A DNA stretch of 64,000 nucleotides, taken from contig NZ_LN650648.1 in NCBI RefSeq assembly GCF_900002575.1, forward strand, positions 1,651,565 to 1,715,564, read 5' to 3'. Positions 1 through 8,821 of the stretch are shown one piece after another. Below the pieces are notes generated by a model that saw nothing but the letters and a program-made list of their open reading frames with translations, was not told the DNA's origin and made no database searches. Numbering within the stretch: position 1 is the stretch's first letter; each line of letters opens with the position of its first letter. Source of the stretch: Romboutsia hominis. GTDB lineage: Bacteria; Bacillota; Clostridia; Peptostreptococcales; Peptostreptococcaceae. Made by a program: the position numbers and the translations under genes.

Positions 1-411
1 TCTCAAATGGTTCCTTGGTCAAATGTTAGCATTGCAGGTAAACCGCTTTTAACCTTAATTGAAGAAAACAAAAAACTAAAAAAAGAAATAGATTTAGATA
101 ATTTAGTAGAAAAAACTGCTAAAGCTGGTTGGGAAGTATACAATAGAAAAGGTACTACTTACTATGGTATAGCTTCAGCAGTTGTTGGAATCATAAAATC
201 AATATTTAGTGATGAAAGAAGAATCTTACCAGTTTCAGCTTTACTTGAAGGTGAATATGGAGAAACAGATGTATATACAGGTGTCCCAACTATAATAGGT
301 ATAAATGGAGCTGAAAAAGTTATAGAAATCGATATGACTGAAGAAGAAAAGGCTAAGTTTAATAATTCAAATAATATACTAAGACAATATTTAAAAAGTA
401 TTGGATATTAA
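1..411 (+). CDS. ldh: L-lactate dehydrogenase, C-terminal part (5' end outside window)
   Basis: The frame is open from base 1 and ends at TAA 409-411, giving the last 136 residues of an NAD-dependent L-lactate dehydrogenase, which reduces pyruvate to lactate in fermentation. The first residues, SQMVPWSN, match the segment just after the catalytic His in the family (HGDSQ-VPWS). The stretch YYGIASAVVGIIKSI is the typical substrate-side helix, and PTIIGINGAEKVIEI is the usual C-terminal strand pair. Only the C-terminal catalytic domain is visible; the Rossmann half lies upstream. Malate dehydrogenase of the same superfamily is the alternative, but the VPWS and TYYGIA wording favours LDH. A strong hairpin terminator follows directly. 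Confidence 0.93.
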   Translation, partial: SQMVPWSNVSIAGKPLLTLIEENKKLKKEIDLDNLVEKTAKAGWEVYNRKGTTYYGIASAVVGIIKSIFSDERRILPVSALLEGEYGETDVYTGVPTIIGINGAEKVIEIDMTEEEKAKFNNSNNILRQYLKSIGY

Positions 412-420
412 TTTATATTT

Positions 421-470
421 AAATAAAAAGTAAGGAGGAACGATTTGTTCCCCCTTACTTTTTATTTAAA
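421..470. terminator. Intrinsic terminator, ldh / niaR convergent
   Basis: A long near-perfect hairpin (arms around AGTAAGG-GGAAC and GTTCC-CCTTACT) is flanked by A-rich and T-rich tracts on both sides, so it can stop ldh on the plus strand and niaR on the minus strand. Confidence 0.85.
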
Positions 471-508
471 TTATATAGTTTCATCTCAGTTTTAATATAC
501 AATATAGA

Positions 509-1021
509 TTAATATAAATACCCTTTTTCAGTTAAAGAGTTTACAACTTGTTCGTAAGTTTTTTCATCTTTGCACTTTATCGTGTGAAGATGTACACCAT
601 CTGTTAAATGAGATAGAGGGCTAGTTTCTTTTGAATTTAACTTGTTTATAAATTCTTTTACATCTCTTCTACATTCTAAGTGCAGATTGCCACTAATTTG
701 ACCATATATACTATGCTCTACTATTACATCCTCAACTATAACACCTTCATCAACTATAGTATTTAATTCATCTTCTATATCTTCTTTATCATGCTTACAA
801 GCTATAGTTTTTATTATATAATTGTCTTCTTTATTGTCATTTAATATATACCCTCTTGGAGTAGATATAATATGGATGCCACTAGCTCTAAGAAGAGCAA
901 CATCTCCTACTATAACTTGTCTACTTACATTAAGTTCACTTGATAGTTTTGATCCACTCACAGCTTTATTTTTATTTTTTAGTAGATTTAATATCTTATC
1001 TCTTCTATCTGAACCTGTCAT
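509..1021 (-). CDS. niaR: Niacin-responsive transcriptional repressor NiaR
   Basis: About 170 residues. The N-terminus is a winged helix-turn-helix of the HTH_11 type (RRDKILNLLKNKNKAVSGSK, then LNVSRQVIVGDVALLR). The C-terminus is a 3H domain with the family's histidines (VIVEHSIYGQI, HLTDGVHLHTI). In the family this protein binds nicotinate with a metal and represses NAD biosynthesis or niacin uptake genes. I place the start at the internal ATG at 1021 because AGAGGT sits 6-7 nt upstream; an ATG at 1045 would add eight residues and lacks a comparable ribosome site. No NAD gene lies in the window, so its targets are elsewhere. Confidence 0.9.
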   Translation of the reverse strand: MTGSDRRDKILNLLKNKNKAVSGSKLSSELNVSRQVIVGDVALLRASGIHIISTPRGYILNDNKEDNYIIKTIACKHDKEDIEDELNTIVDEGVIVEDVIVEHSIYGQISGNLHLECRRDVKEFINKLNSKETSPLSHLTDGVHLHTIKCKDEKTYEQVVNSLTEKGYLY

Positions 1022-1299
1022 TTTAATACCTCTTTTCATATACATGCTATTTTTATTATATCTTAATAAATGTTGCTTATCTATAAAATAATATAAAATA
1101 TCTATAGCAAAACTACATTTAATTCATAATAAAAGTCTGAGTATAATACCCAAACTGTTATTATTTATATAATATAATTTTAATATATTTAACAGTAAAC
1201 TCTTTAATTTATTATGCCAATTTAATCACTGTACCATCTTTAGTATCTTATTATAATTATATATATTTTTTTCTTATTTAATATATAAATTTGATACTA

Positions 1300-1615
1300 T
1301 TAACTACAACCAGTGCATCCATGGCAGCCTGCACCTTGAGGCATATTATCAACATTTATTATAAATCCGTTAGGTGTTTCTATAATTGTCACATCTTTAT
1401 ATTTCTCATACTCTAACTTATCCATAACAAAATGTAGTCCATCTATAAAATACTCCACATCGGATTCTTCTTTTTCATCTAATGCTAGATTAAATATTGC
1501 TCCGCTACATCCAAATCCTGCAAAATATATTCTTATTGTGCCCGGTTTATCTTTATTTTTTTTCTATTATACCTTTTAATAAATTTATTGCAGATTGTGG
1601 TAAATTTACCTTCAT
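1300..1615 (-). pseudogene. HesB/IscA-like protein, frameshifted in an A8 run
   Basis: Reading the minus strand from ATG 1615 (preceded by GGAGGTACTAGAT) gives MKVNLPQSAINLLKGIIEKK and then a stop, because a run of eight A's at about 1556-1563 shifts the frame. With seven A's the frame continues as NKDKPGTIRIYFAGFGCSGA, then an IFNLALDE segment, and ends in a Cys-rich tail (GAGCHGCTGCS) at TAA 1300-1302. The product would be about 104 residues. The fold is the HesB-like family related to A-type Fe-S carriers; some members have Sec where this one has the Cys of GFGCSGA. The change may be a real pseudogene, a slippery tract or a sequencing error. A related gene sits at 63466-63795. Confidence 0.78.
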
Positions 1616-1685
1616 ATCTAGTACCTCCATCTATTTATATATACTTATACTTATTCAATAAATAGATTATTGATGTTATTTAAAA

Positions 1686-2702
1686 CTAAAAATTGATTGG
1701 TAATAATGAATTAATAACTAAGACTAAATATAAAAGTATAATAATGATATTTAACCATTTATATATGAACAATATAGCTATAAACTCTCGAATCAGCGCG
1801 CTTGGGAGAAAATAAAAAGCTGTAGGAGCTCCTACACCATTTGCCTTTAATCCAACCTTACGAGCAAATATTGATGCACGGAATACATGATAATTATTAG
1901 TTACAAAAATACATTTATAATTACCTGATTTATCCATAATTGCCTTAGAAAACTTCATGTTCTCATACGTTGTTGTGGATTTATCCTCAGCAATAATATC
2001 TTCATTATTTATACCTTGTGATATTAAGTATTTTTTCATAGCATATGCTTCTGAAACTAACTCATCTGGACCTTGACCTCCAGATACAATTATCTTAGGT
2101 AAATTCCCTCTGTCTTTTTGATCTTTATATATATCAATTCCTTTATCTAATCTACTTTTTAAAAGAGGTGGTACTCTATCTCCAATCAATCCAGAACCAA
2201 GAACTATTATATAATTTATATTGTTTCTTACTGGTATCACTTGGTATATATATGAATAAATTAAATAGCTTATAAACATAAATCCTAAATATACTGACAT
2301 TACGATTTTTGATATAATAACCATATAAGTAAATACATTTAATTTATTACCATGATATATCAATACGTAACTAAAAAATATCATAATAAATATATATATA
2401 CCTATAATTAACGAAAGAAGATTTGCTAACTTTTTCCCCTCTTTTTTTATCATACTTCTTCCATTTTTAATAAATAAAAATGCACATATTACTACTAATA
2501 TAGGTATTAACCCATAGACTATTAAAAGTATTAAAGTGTTAGCAATATTACTTTTATCTGATAAAGTTGCTAATGTATAAAAAGTTATTCCTAAAAATCC
2601 AATTATTAATATAAGCCCTGTTAGAAAACTTCTTTTTTCTACTAGAAATAAAATTGTACCTGATAAAATTATGATTATACTGGTAAACAATAAGGTATTC
2701 AT
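1686..2702 (-). CDS. YdcF/SanA family (DUF218) membrane protein
   Basis: About 338 residues. The N-terminal 150 or so form several hydrophobic membrane segments, and one more lies at the extreme C-terminus. The soluble part is a DUF218 domain: an IIVLGSGL strand, PPLLKSRLDKGIDIY, IIVSGGQGPDE, then TTTYENMKFSK and CIFVTNNYHVFRA. Family members are linked to envelope or vancomycin-related functions and have no settled reaction. The start at 2702 is preferred over ATG 2708 because GAAAGG then sits about six bases upstream. The gene lies close upstream of a broken HesB gene, and there is no clear operon partner. Confidence 0.83.
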   Translation of the reverse strand: MNTLLFTSIIIILSGTILFLVEKRSFLTGLILIIGFLGITFYTLATLSDKSNIANTLILLIVYGLIPILVVICAFLFIKNGRSMIKKEGKKLANLLSLIIGIYIFIMIFFSYVLIYHGNKLNVFTYMVIISKIVMSVYLGFMFISYLIYSYIYQVIPVRNNINYIIVLGSGLIGDRVPPLLKSRLDKGIDIYKDQKDRGNLPKIIVSGGQGPDELVSEAYAMKKYLISQGINNEDIIAEDKSTTTYENMKFSKAIMDKSGNYKCIFVTNNYHVFRASIFARKVGLKANGVGAPTAFYFLPSALIREFIAILFIYKWLNIIIILLYLVLVINSLLPINF

Positions 2703-2755
2703 ATTCATCCTTTCTTAATAAAGATAATTTTTTATCTTTTTCTAAATCTTACTAT

Positions 2756-3412
2756 TTATTTAGAAAAAAGATAAAATATATCATTTTCATTATTATTTGA
2801 GAATAATTTATTCTCTTTTATCTGTAATATAGCTTTATCTGATTTTGAATTTTCTTTAAATTCATATCCTTTAACTGTAACTATTTTATTTTCACTGTCT
2901 TTTTCTAATTTGTTATACAAATTATCACTTATAATAATTTGACTTTTGAATAGACCTGTAATTAATATTTTTTTATCTACTACGCTTACTACTTTTAAAT
3001 TGTTGTTTTCTACTTTATAATTAGTTAATTCTTTTAACTCATTCATATACTTAAAGTTTTTTATACCATCATATCTTGGTATTATTGCGGCCTCTTTATC
3101 ATTTACCCTTACCTTCTCTAAATCTAATTTATTAGCTAATTTATTATATTCAGACTCTTTAATAACCATATTATTATTATCATCAACTTTAAGCATCTCA
3201 AAGTTTATTTCTTCAAATTTACACTTATTACTATTTAAGCTTTTCTCTATTGTATCAATTTGATCTTTTTCTCTTTTATTCCCTTCTATTGATATATAAG
3301 TTAATGGATAAGTTAAATCATCGTCTATAAAATTATCATATACAAATTTCCCTCCTATTAAAATTACTGCAGCTGAAAGTAATCCTACTATCGTTCTTTT
3401 ACTAAGTTTCAT
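2756..3412 (-). CDS. Hypothetical membrane-anchored protein
   Basis: The protein has 218 residues. Residues about 7-25 (TIVGLLSAAVILIGGKFVY) form an uncleaved signal or single membrane anchor, followed by a hydrophilic extracellular part rich in Lys, Asp and Asn. I do not recognise a family. No lipobox Cys follows the hydrophobic segment, so a simple N-terminal anchor is more likely than a lipoprotein. The start is supported by AGGAG before ATG. It is about 50 bases upstream of the YdcF-like gene on the same strand, so the two may be co-transcribed. Confidence 0.7.
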   Translation of the reverse strand: MKLSKRTIVGLLSAAVILIGGKFVYDNFIDDDLTYPLTYISIEGNKREKDQIDTIEKSLNSNKCKFEEINFEMLKVDDNNNMVIKESEYNKLANKLDLEKVRVNDKEAAIIPRYDGIKNFKYMNELKELTNYKVENNNLKVVSVVDKKILITGLFKSQIIISDNLYNKLEKDSENKIVTVKGYEFKENSKSDKAILQIKENKLFSNNNENDIFYLFSK

Positions 3413-3553
3413 AAATAATTCTCCTTTTATTTTTATATATGATTATATTATTATAAAACTTAAAATCTACATATTGATTTATCTTTCATAAAGATTACAA
3501 ATTTGTAAGATAAGATTATTAATAATATTTTAGCTAATTCAATATATTAGTAA

Positions 3554-3610
3554 TAAAAAATTTACTTCGCCTAAGCGACGTGTCAGTGAAACACTTTATG
3601 TCGCCCACAA
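3554..3610. repeat. Dispersed intergenic repeat, copy 1
   Basis: A GC-richer island in an AT-rich spacer that begins with an A run and then TTTACTTCGCCTAAGCGACG. It closely matches the copy at 30601-30650 and shares its opening with copies at 6027-6070 and 41025-41075. Confidence 0.55.
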
Positions 3611-3639
3611 TTTTTGAAGTATCATAATTTTCTTAAGTT

Positions 3640-3670
3640 TAAAAAGAGGCTTTTATATAAAAGCCTCTCT
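3640..3670 (-). terminator. Intrinsic terminator after selO
   Basis: Perfect inverted repeat AGAGGCTTTT/AAAAGCCTCT, followed by a T run when read on the minus strand, 17 bases past the selO stop. Confidence 0.85.
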
Positions 3671-3686
3671 CATTTTTATTAATTTT

Positions 3687-5159
3687 TTATGTTCCACAAT
3701 AAGTTCTATAAGAGCAGTTCGATGGTTTAGGTAACTTTGAATACTCTTCTTGCTCTTTTGAATGCTCATATGGTTTTGAAATAGCATTGATAAGATTTAT
3801 CATAAATTCAAAGTTGCCTTTATCAGCAGCTTCTAAAGCTTCTTCTACTCTATAATTTCTTGGAATTACTGCTGGATTAGATTTCTTCATTAATTTAAGT
3901 ATTTCCTCTTCTGAACTAGACTGTCTCTTGAGTCTTTCCTTCCAAATATTATACCAATTTTTAAATTCTTCACTACTAAACATACCTTTTTTGCTATTTT
4001 TATTAAATGTTAGCTCTATAAAAGTATTAGTATAATCTTCATTATATTTTTCCATCATATTAAGTAAATCTTCAATTATAGATTTATCTTGTTCCTCTTT
4101 ATTAAATATTCCAAGCTTTGATCTCATTATTGATAGCCAATTTATATAATATAAATTTGAAAATTCAGAAACAGCATTTTGAGCTATTTTTATAGCTTCT
4201 TTTTGATCTTCATGTAATAATGGTAATAATGCTTCTGCAAGTCTACATAAATTCCACTCGGCCATAATTGGTTGATTTTTATATGCATAACGACCCTGAG
4301 TATCTATAGAACTAAATACAGTATTAGGGTTATATGTGTCCATAAATGCACAAGGACCATAGTCAATAGTTTCTCCACTAATAGTCATATTATCAGTGTT
4401 CATAACACCATGTATAAATCCAACGCTTTGCCATTTACTAACTAAACTTGCATGTACTTTTATAACTTCCTTTAGTAAATTAATGTATTTATCTTCATCA
4501 TCAGCTATATGTGGAAAGTGTCTTTTTAATGAATAATCTGCTAAAGCCTTAATATCACTTGTACTTCCAAAATTTGCTGCATACTCAAATGTTCCAAATC
4601 TAATATGACTAGATGCAATACGAGTAAGTATTGCTCCTTGTTTTATATCTTCTCGAATTACAGATTCACCAGTTTTAATTACTGCCAAGCTGCGGGTAGT
4701 TGGAATACCTAAACCATACATAGCTTCACTTATTATATATTCACGAAGCATAGGGCCAAGTACTGCCCTCCCATCTCCTCGGCGAGAGTATGGTGTTTTA
4801 CCAGAGCCTTTAAGTTGAATATCATATCTTTCACCACTTGGTGTTATTTGTTCACCGATTAATAATGCTCTTCCATCTCCCAGCATTGTAAAATACCCAA
4901 ATTGATGTCCTGCATAAGCCTGTGCAATAAAAGCGCCTTCTTCTATTTTTTTGTTACCTGCAAGTATTGATACTCCTTCATCACTTTTAAGAGCATCGCT
5001 ATTAAGCCCCAAAGATTTTGATAATGGATAGTTTAGGATAACTAATTTTGGTGAACTTACTTTATTTAAATCAACTTTACTAAAAAATATTTTAGGCAAA
5101 GTCATATAGCTATTATCTAAGTTCCATCCTACTTTTATAGTTTCTTTATTATTAGTCAT
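3687..5159 (-). CDS. selO: Protein adenylyltransferase SelO
   Basis: The protein has 490 residues, the usual length for YdiU/SelO, a pseudokinase-fold enzyme that transfers AMP from ATP to protein hydroxyls and is linked to redox stress. Visible family blocks are [18 protein letters not shown], then [40 protein letters not shown], the GVMNTDNM loop with [10 protein letters not shown], and [13 protein letters not shown]-like wording near the end ([12 protein letters not shown]). The C-terminus is CSYRTYCGT; in some homologues a Sec or Cys sits there, and here it is Cys with a TAA stop. It is transcribed alone, with its own terminator. SD GGAG lies 6 nt before ATG. Confidence 0.95.
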   Translation of the reverse strand: MTNNKETIKVGWNLDNSYMTLPKIFFSKVDLNKVSSPKLVILNYPLSKSLGLNSDALKSDEGVSILAGNKKIEEGAFIAQAYAGHQFGYFTMLGDGRALLIGEQITPSGERYDIQLKGSGKTPYSRRGDGRAVLGPMLREYIISEAMYGLGIPTTRSLAVIKTGESVIREDIKQGAILTRIASSHIRFGTFEYAANFGSTSDIKALADYSLKRHFPHIADDEDKYINLLKEVIKVHASLVSKWQSVGFIHGVMNTDNMTISGETIDYGPCAFMDTYNPNTVFSSIDTQGRYAYKNQPIMAEWNLCRLAEALLPLLHEDQKEAIKIAQNAVSEFSNLYYINWLSIMRSKLGIFNKEEQDKSIIEDLLNMMEKYNEDYTNTFIELTFNKNSKKGMFSSEEFKNWYNIWKERLKRQSSSEEEILKLMKKSNPAVIPRNYRVEEALEAADKGNFEFMINLINAISKPYEHSKEQEEYSKLPKPSNCSYRTYCGT

Positions 5160-5286
5160 TTTTTCTCCTATCTATATAATATTTTAGTTTTTAATTTATA
5201 TTATATTAAATTTTATATACCCTATTATTTATATATTATTTTCACTCTTTGTTTTTTTATTTATTATTTATAAATTAACCTTATAT

Positions 5287-6000
5287 CTATGTGTTCAGAT
5301 CTATAATATTTGCTTCTTGTATATACTTATCTATTATCTCTTTTGCTATATTAAAATAACTTATACATTTATCAATTATAGCTGCATCGCTACTAACTAC
5401 TCTATCTAACTTATCTAGTATTATATCTGCATTGTTAACTAATACAACATCAGTATTAAATTTCCAATTTTTTGTATGATCTAATATTTTATATTTTAGA
5501 TTACCAGAATTAGAAACTGGAGAATCTAAATAAAATATAACTTCGCTAGGATCATATTCATTAAAAAACATTCCAATTAAATTTAATGCTTCTTCTGTTT
5601 TATCTATGATTTTATAAGTTCCTCTAAGCCCTGCTAAATCCCTAATATTTTCATCAGTTCCTATGATTAATGTTCCTTTAGATAATGCGACTTCTAGTGT
5701 TATTATCAAGTTGAATCCATCTATATATATAGTTCCTTCACTTACCTTATCTATTGGAAGTTTTTTAGATTCTCTTATCATTTTCTTTTTATAAGAACAT
5801 ACAGATCTTTTTATAGCATCCCTTTGTCTTATTGAGAATTGATATTTATTTGAAACAAAATTTACTACCGGTTCTATTTTATAATCTCTATTTATCAACC
5901 ATTCTACTTCTTCTTTAGCTTTTTTTAGTTTCATCAATTCTTTATCAGAAAACCATCTTTTATCATTTTCATCAAATCCACGCCTAGATATTTTAGCCAT
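5287..6000 (-). CDS. DUF434 / DUF5616 domain protein
   Basis: The protein has 237 residues. The N-terminal third (RRGFDENDKRWFSDKEL, then AKEEVEWLINRDY and FSIRQRDAIKRSVCS) matches the DUF434 family. The C-terminal part begins with IYIDGFNLIITLEVALSKG, which looks like a PIN-type or NYN-type acidic strand (DGFN), and continues with FYLDSPVSNSGNLK. The acidic residues D103-like, D-S-P and N-N-A-D are compatible with a nuclease fold, but I cannot prove activity. Function is unknown in the family. It lies 81 bases upstream of the family-B polymerase gene on the same strand, with a dispersed repeat between them, so a shared transcript is possible. Confidence 0.8.
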   Translation of the reverse strand: MAKISRRGFDENDKRWFSDKELMKLKKAKEEVEWLINRDYKIEPVVNFVSNKYQFSIRQRDAIKRSVCSYKKKMIRESKKLPIDKVSEGTIYIDGFNLIITLEVALSKGTLIIGTDENIRDLAGLRGTYKIIDKTEEALNLIGMFFNEYDPSEVIFYLDSPVSNSGNLKYKILDHTKNWKFNTDVVLVNNADIILDKLDRVVSSDAAIIDKCISYFNIAKEIIDKYIQEANIIDLNT

Positions 6001-6026
6001 ATTATATTTTACCCCTTATTATATAA

Positions 6027-6070
6027 AATTCGTTTCGTTCATGTCGCCAATGTCTTTGTACGTTGATCAA
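6027..6070. repeat. Dispersed intergenic repeat, copy 2
   Basis: AAAATTCGTTTCGTTCATGT begins a 44-base element that resembles the start of the copy at 41025-41075 (AAAATTCGCTTCGCTCATGT). It separates the DUF434 gene from the polymerase gene. Confidence 0.5.
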
Positions 6071-6081
6071 AATATTATTTA

Positions 6082-7851
6082 TTACTTTTTATTTAATATA
6101 TCTAAGTAATCAAATAAAGTAAATTTATCTTCACTAACAAAGCTACCTAGTCTATCCTTAGCCAAAGATATATACCAATCCTTATCAAGCTTATCTGGTA
6201 TATCTTTATTTATAATATTACTATTATCTATAAATACTCTATCAGGAGTATAACTTATCTTCTCTAGCTTATTATCTGACTTCATTTTCATAACAGCAAA
6301 ATCTAAATTCGACTTACTGGCAAATACCCTAAGGACTTTTAATTTTATCTCTTCGCTACCATATACAGCATGACTATATTTGCCAGTTATCTTAACACAT
6401 TTTTGAAAATCTATAAGCTTATTAGAGTTATTTATAGTAGTTTCTATATCTACATCATTAATTAACTTTTCTTTCAAAGCTTTATTAACTATAGGTAAAT
6501 CATTATCTATTAAACTTAATTTCTTTACATAAGTACCTTTACTTTTAATATTACCATCCTCTTTTATATAAATATAATTATTAACATCTTTTTGTATAAT
6601 CTTCTTTATAAAATCATGTTCTAAATCCATCCTAGTTCTTTTGCACCATTTGCTACAAATATCTAAGTATTTATCTACATCTTCCTTAGAACTAAACTTA
6701 AACATAACTCCATCAGTATTGCCTTGTATAAATTCTGCACTGCTTCCAAACTCCAATTCTACCTTTTCTATAAGGTCTAATAGTAAAAGTTGTCCATTTA
6801 CGCATATAGATATTCCTTGTCTAGGGTCATAAAGTTCATTATTAATATCCATACAGGCACCATAAGTGCTATTTAATACTAGTTTAAGAGATTTTTCTAT
6901 AGGATTATTTTCTTTTTTAAATTTAATTCTAGTATCCCTTATTTCTTTGTACTTAGAAGGTTTTTTTACATTTCTACTAAGTAAATCATATTCTATCATT
7001 ATAGAAGGATAAAAAGAGCTTACATCTGAGTTTACTATAAAGTCTTCCCCTTCATATTTTTTTCTAGCAGAGTGAAGTCCTCCCCAACCAAAATCAGTTT
7101 CAATTCCATATACATTAGTTCTTAGATATTTTTTTAAATCTCTATTATTATAATTTTCATACCAATCTTTTATATGATTATATTTACTAAGCTTTAAAGT
7201 ATTGACTATATCAAATTCATTAGTATCATTCCTATCGTAATTAGGCTTTTTTACACCTAGTATATATGCACTTAGTTGAGCTTCTGTTTTATTAAACATA
7301 TCTTTATCTAAATTAAAGTATTCTATAAGCCCTAACTGTGCTTCATATTTATAATAAATCTGTTCAAATACTTTATAAGTCATTCTTACATCATGTAAAC
7401 AATAAGATGTTAACTCATCTATTTCTTTTTTTGTTGGATATCTATCTAAATCAAAAGATACACTACTTTCTCTTATATCTTCTCCCATAAATAATTCAAG
7501 CTCTTTTAAACTTCTATAACTGTCACTTATCTCAAATATATATAAAGGTATCTTGTGTAAGTTTCTATCTATTTTCCATCCTGACACTTTTCGTTCAACA
7601 AGCTTATACGATACATCACAAGGATCTATGCCTGCTATTATTGACTTTAATATCCACTGATCGTATCCTCTTATATTATATCCTACCCATACTGATTCTT
7701 TATTTTTGTTAAATACTCTTAAAAGTTCTTCTCTATTATTTATTATAATATGTTCTTTTTGCGTTTTATAATCTTTCATACAGCACATCCAAAACCCTGC
7801 TTTAGATAGTACTTCAAAGTCTATTATTATACGTCTTCTTTCTTTTGCCAT
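6082..7851 (-). CDS. Compact family-B DNA polymerase with 3'-5' exonuclease domain
   Basis: The protein has 589 residues. The N-terminus is a DEDD exonuclease: IIIDFEVLS (Exo I, D and E near residues 10-12), GYNIRGYDQ (Exo II), YCLHDVRMT (Exo III). The polymerase signature follows: motif A DVSSFYPSIM near residue 279, motif B KLVLNSTYGA near 327, and motif C GNTDGVMF near 378. Motif C keeps the essential Asp but has Asn in place of the first Asp of YxDTDS. The A-to-B spacing is only about 45 residues, far shorter than in Pol II. Such compact enzymes are usual in phages, yet no phage gene surrounds it. It probably acts in repair or specialised synthesis (inference). The Shine-Dalgarno before ATG is weak. 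Confidence 0.85.
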   Translation of the reverse strand: MAKERRRIIIDFEVLSKAGFWMCCMKDYKTQKEHIIINNREELLRVFNKNKESVWVGYNIRGYDQWILKSIIAGIDPCDVSYKLVERKVSGWKIDRNLHKIPLYIFEISDSYRSLKELELFMGEDIRESSVSFDLDRYPTKKEIDELTSYCLHDVRMTYKVFEQIYYKYEAQLGLIEYFNLDKDMFNKTEAQLSAYILGVKKPNYDRNDTNEFDIVNTLKLSKYNHIKDWYENYNNRDLKKYLRTNVYGIETDFGWGGLHSARKKYEGEDFIVNSDVSSFYPSIMIEYDLLSRNVKKPSKYKEIRDTRIKFKKENNPIEKSLKLVLNSTYGACMDINNELYDPRQGISICVNGQLLLLDLIEKVELEFGSSAEFIQGNTDGVMFKFSSKEDVDKYLDICSKWCKRTRMDLEHDFIKKIIQKDVNNYIYIKEDGNIKSKGTYVKKLSLIDNDLPIVNKALKEKLINDVDIETTINNSNKLIDFQKCVKITGKYSHAVYGSEEIKLKVLRVFASKSNLDFAVMKMKSDNKLEKISYTPDRVFIDNSNIINKDIPDKLDKDWYISLAKDRLGSFVSEDKFTLFDYLDILNKK

Positions 7852-8007
7852 TAGCTCACGCCCTAAATTATATTTTGTTATATATTATACCCAATTTTTA
7901 TATACCTCTAAATGTTTACTATAAGTTTATCCTCATCTTATTTTTAAGCGTGAATAAATGCTTGTTCAAATAGTAATTAACCTTTTCTTATTTTACGATA
8001 AAAAAAA

Positions 8008-8205
8008 CTAATTTATAACCTTTATATAATCTGTGTATACTTCTCCTTTTAAACCATTTGGTCTTACTATCTTTATTAAATAGTAATCATCATCTAATTC
8101 TTCATATTCTTTAACAAAATAATTTCCTATTAATTCATTAAATTCATTGTATTTTAAATTTTTCTTTTTAAGGTATTTTTCTAGTATTTCTAATTCTTCT
8201 TTCAT
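8008..8205 (-). CDS. Small hypothetical protein (65 aa)
   Basis: Acidic and Lys-rich, with no membrane segment or signal. It starts with a predicted helix (KEELEILEKYLKKKNLKYNE) followed by probable strands (YYLIKIVRPNGLKGEVYTDY). A GAGGTG ribosome site precedes ATG 8205. I do not recognise the family. It stands between the polymerase gene and a decayed helicase gene on the same strand. Confidence 0.6.
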   Translation of the reverse strand: MKEELEILEKYLKKKNLKYNEFNELIGNYFVKEYEELDDDYYLIKIVRPNGLKGEVYTDYIKVIN

Positions 8206-8294
8206 TTTTCACCTCTAGTATTTACCCCTATGTATCAATTTAATATTCCTTAAAACAAATTATATATCTTATCATTATATTTTATATCCTTTAT

Positions 8295-8751
8295 TTATCT
8301 CCAGAACTTATCACAACAATTCTTAACGTCTTCACTTTTTCTAACTCTAATATTATCTCTCCAATCAGATGAAAATAAACTTTGATACCTTCTTTGCTAA
8401 TACCTATTGTCTAAGAGAAGTATTACTCCTTTATCTCTATTAGTTCTTATACATCTTCTAGCTCCTTGAAGTACCTTAGTCATATAATCCATAATTCTTT
8501 GCTTGCTCTAAATATAGTGGATTTGTATTTTCATCTATTCTACCTTCTACTATTATGTCTAAACCTTCATATATAAAAGCATGCTTTATAGGTACTTCTG
8601 GTGTATAGTTTTCGCCATATAATTTTTTAACCCTTTTGTTCCCTCTAATTCCTTCTATTGCTTTTTCTCAACCTAACTATCTATTATCTATACTTCCTCG
8701 CCTCATTATAAATCCAACTAAGTTTCTTAGTGATATCTTTATATTATTCAT
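8295..8751 (-). pseudogene. Remnant of DinG/XPD-type helicase with N-terminal nuclease domain
   Basis: Only the two ends of a much longer gene survive, with several stops. The 5' remnant reads MNNIKISLRNLVGFIMRRGS with IDNR, then, after a stop, KAIEGIRGNKRVKKLYGENY and IIVEGRIDENTN, which matches the N-terminal PD-(D/E)XK-like part of clostridial DinG-type helicases. It then jumps to MTKVLQGARRCIRTNRDKGV and ILLLDNRY, then SLFSSDWR, the helicase C-terminal arginine-finger and tail region. The roughly 600 residues containing Walker A, the Fe-S cysteines and Walker B are missing. The gene was inactivated by an internal deletion and later point changes. Confidence 0.75.
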
Positions 8752-8769
8752 ATTAGTTTTCTTTTTATT

Positions 8770-8818
8770 AAAAAAATACCCTACATTATAGACTTATTAT
8801 CTATAACATAGAGTATTT
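8770..8818 (-). terminator. Intrinsic terminator after the Met gamma-lyase-family gene
   Basis: A long imperfect hairpin (ATACTCTATGTTATAGA pairing with TCTATAATGTAGGGTAT) is followed on the minus strand by a T run, directly after the stop of the 8822-10099 gene. Confidence 0.8.
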
Positions 8819-8821
8819 ATA

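Noticed and set aside
3687-5159. SelO as a selenocysteine protein
   Set aside because: The C-terminus ends in CSYRTYCGT at a TAA stop, with Cys codons at the Cys/Sec position, so it needs no recoding.
5287-8205. Prophage containing the family-B polymerase
   Set aside because: No integrase, capsid, terminase or attachment repeats were seen around it.
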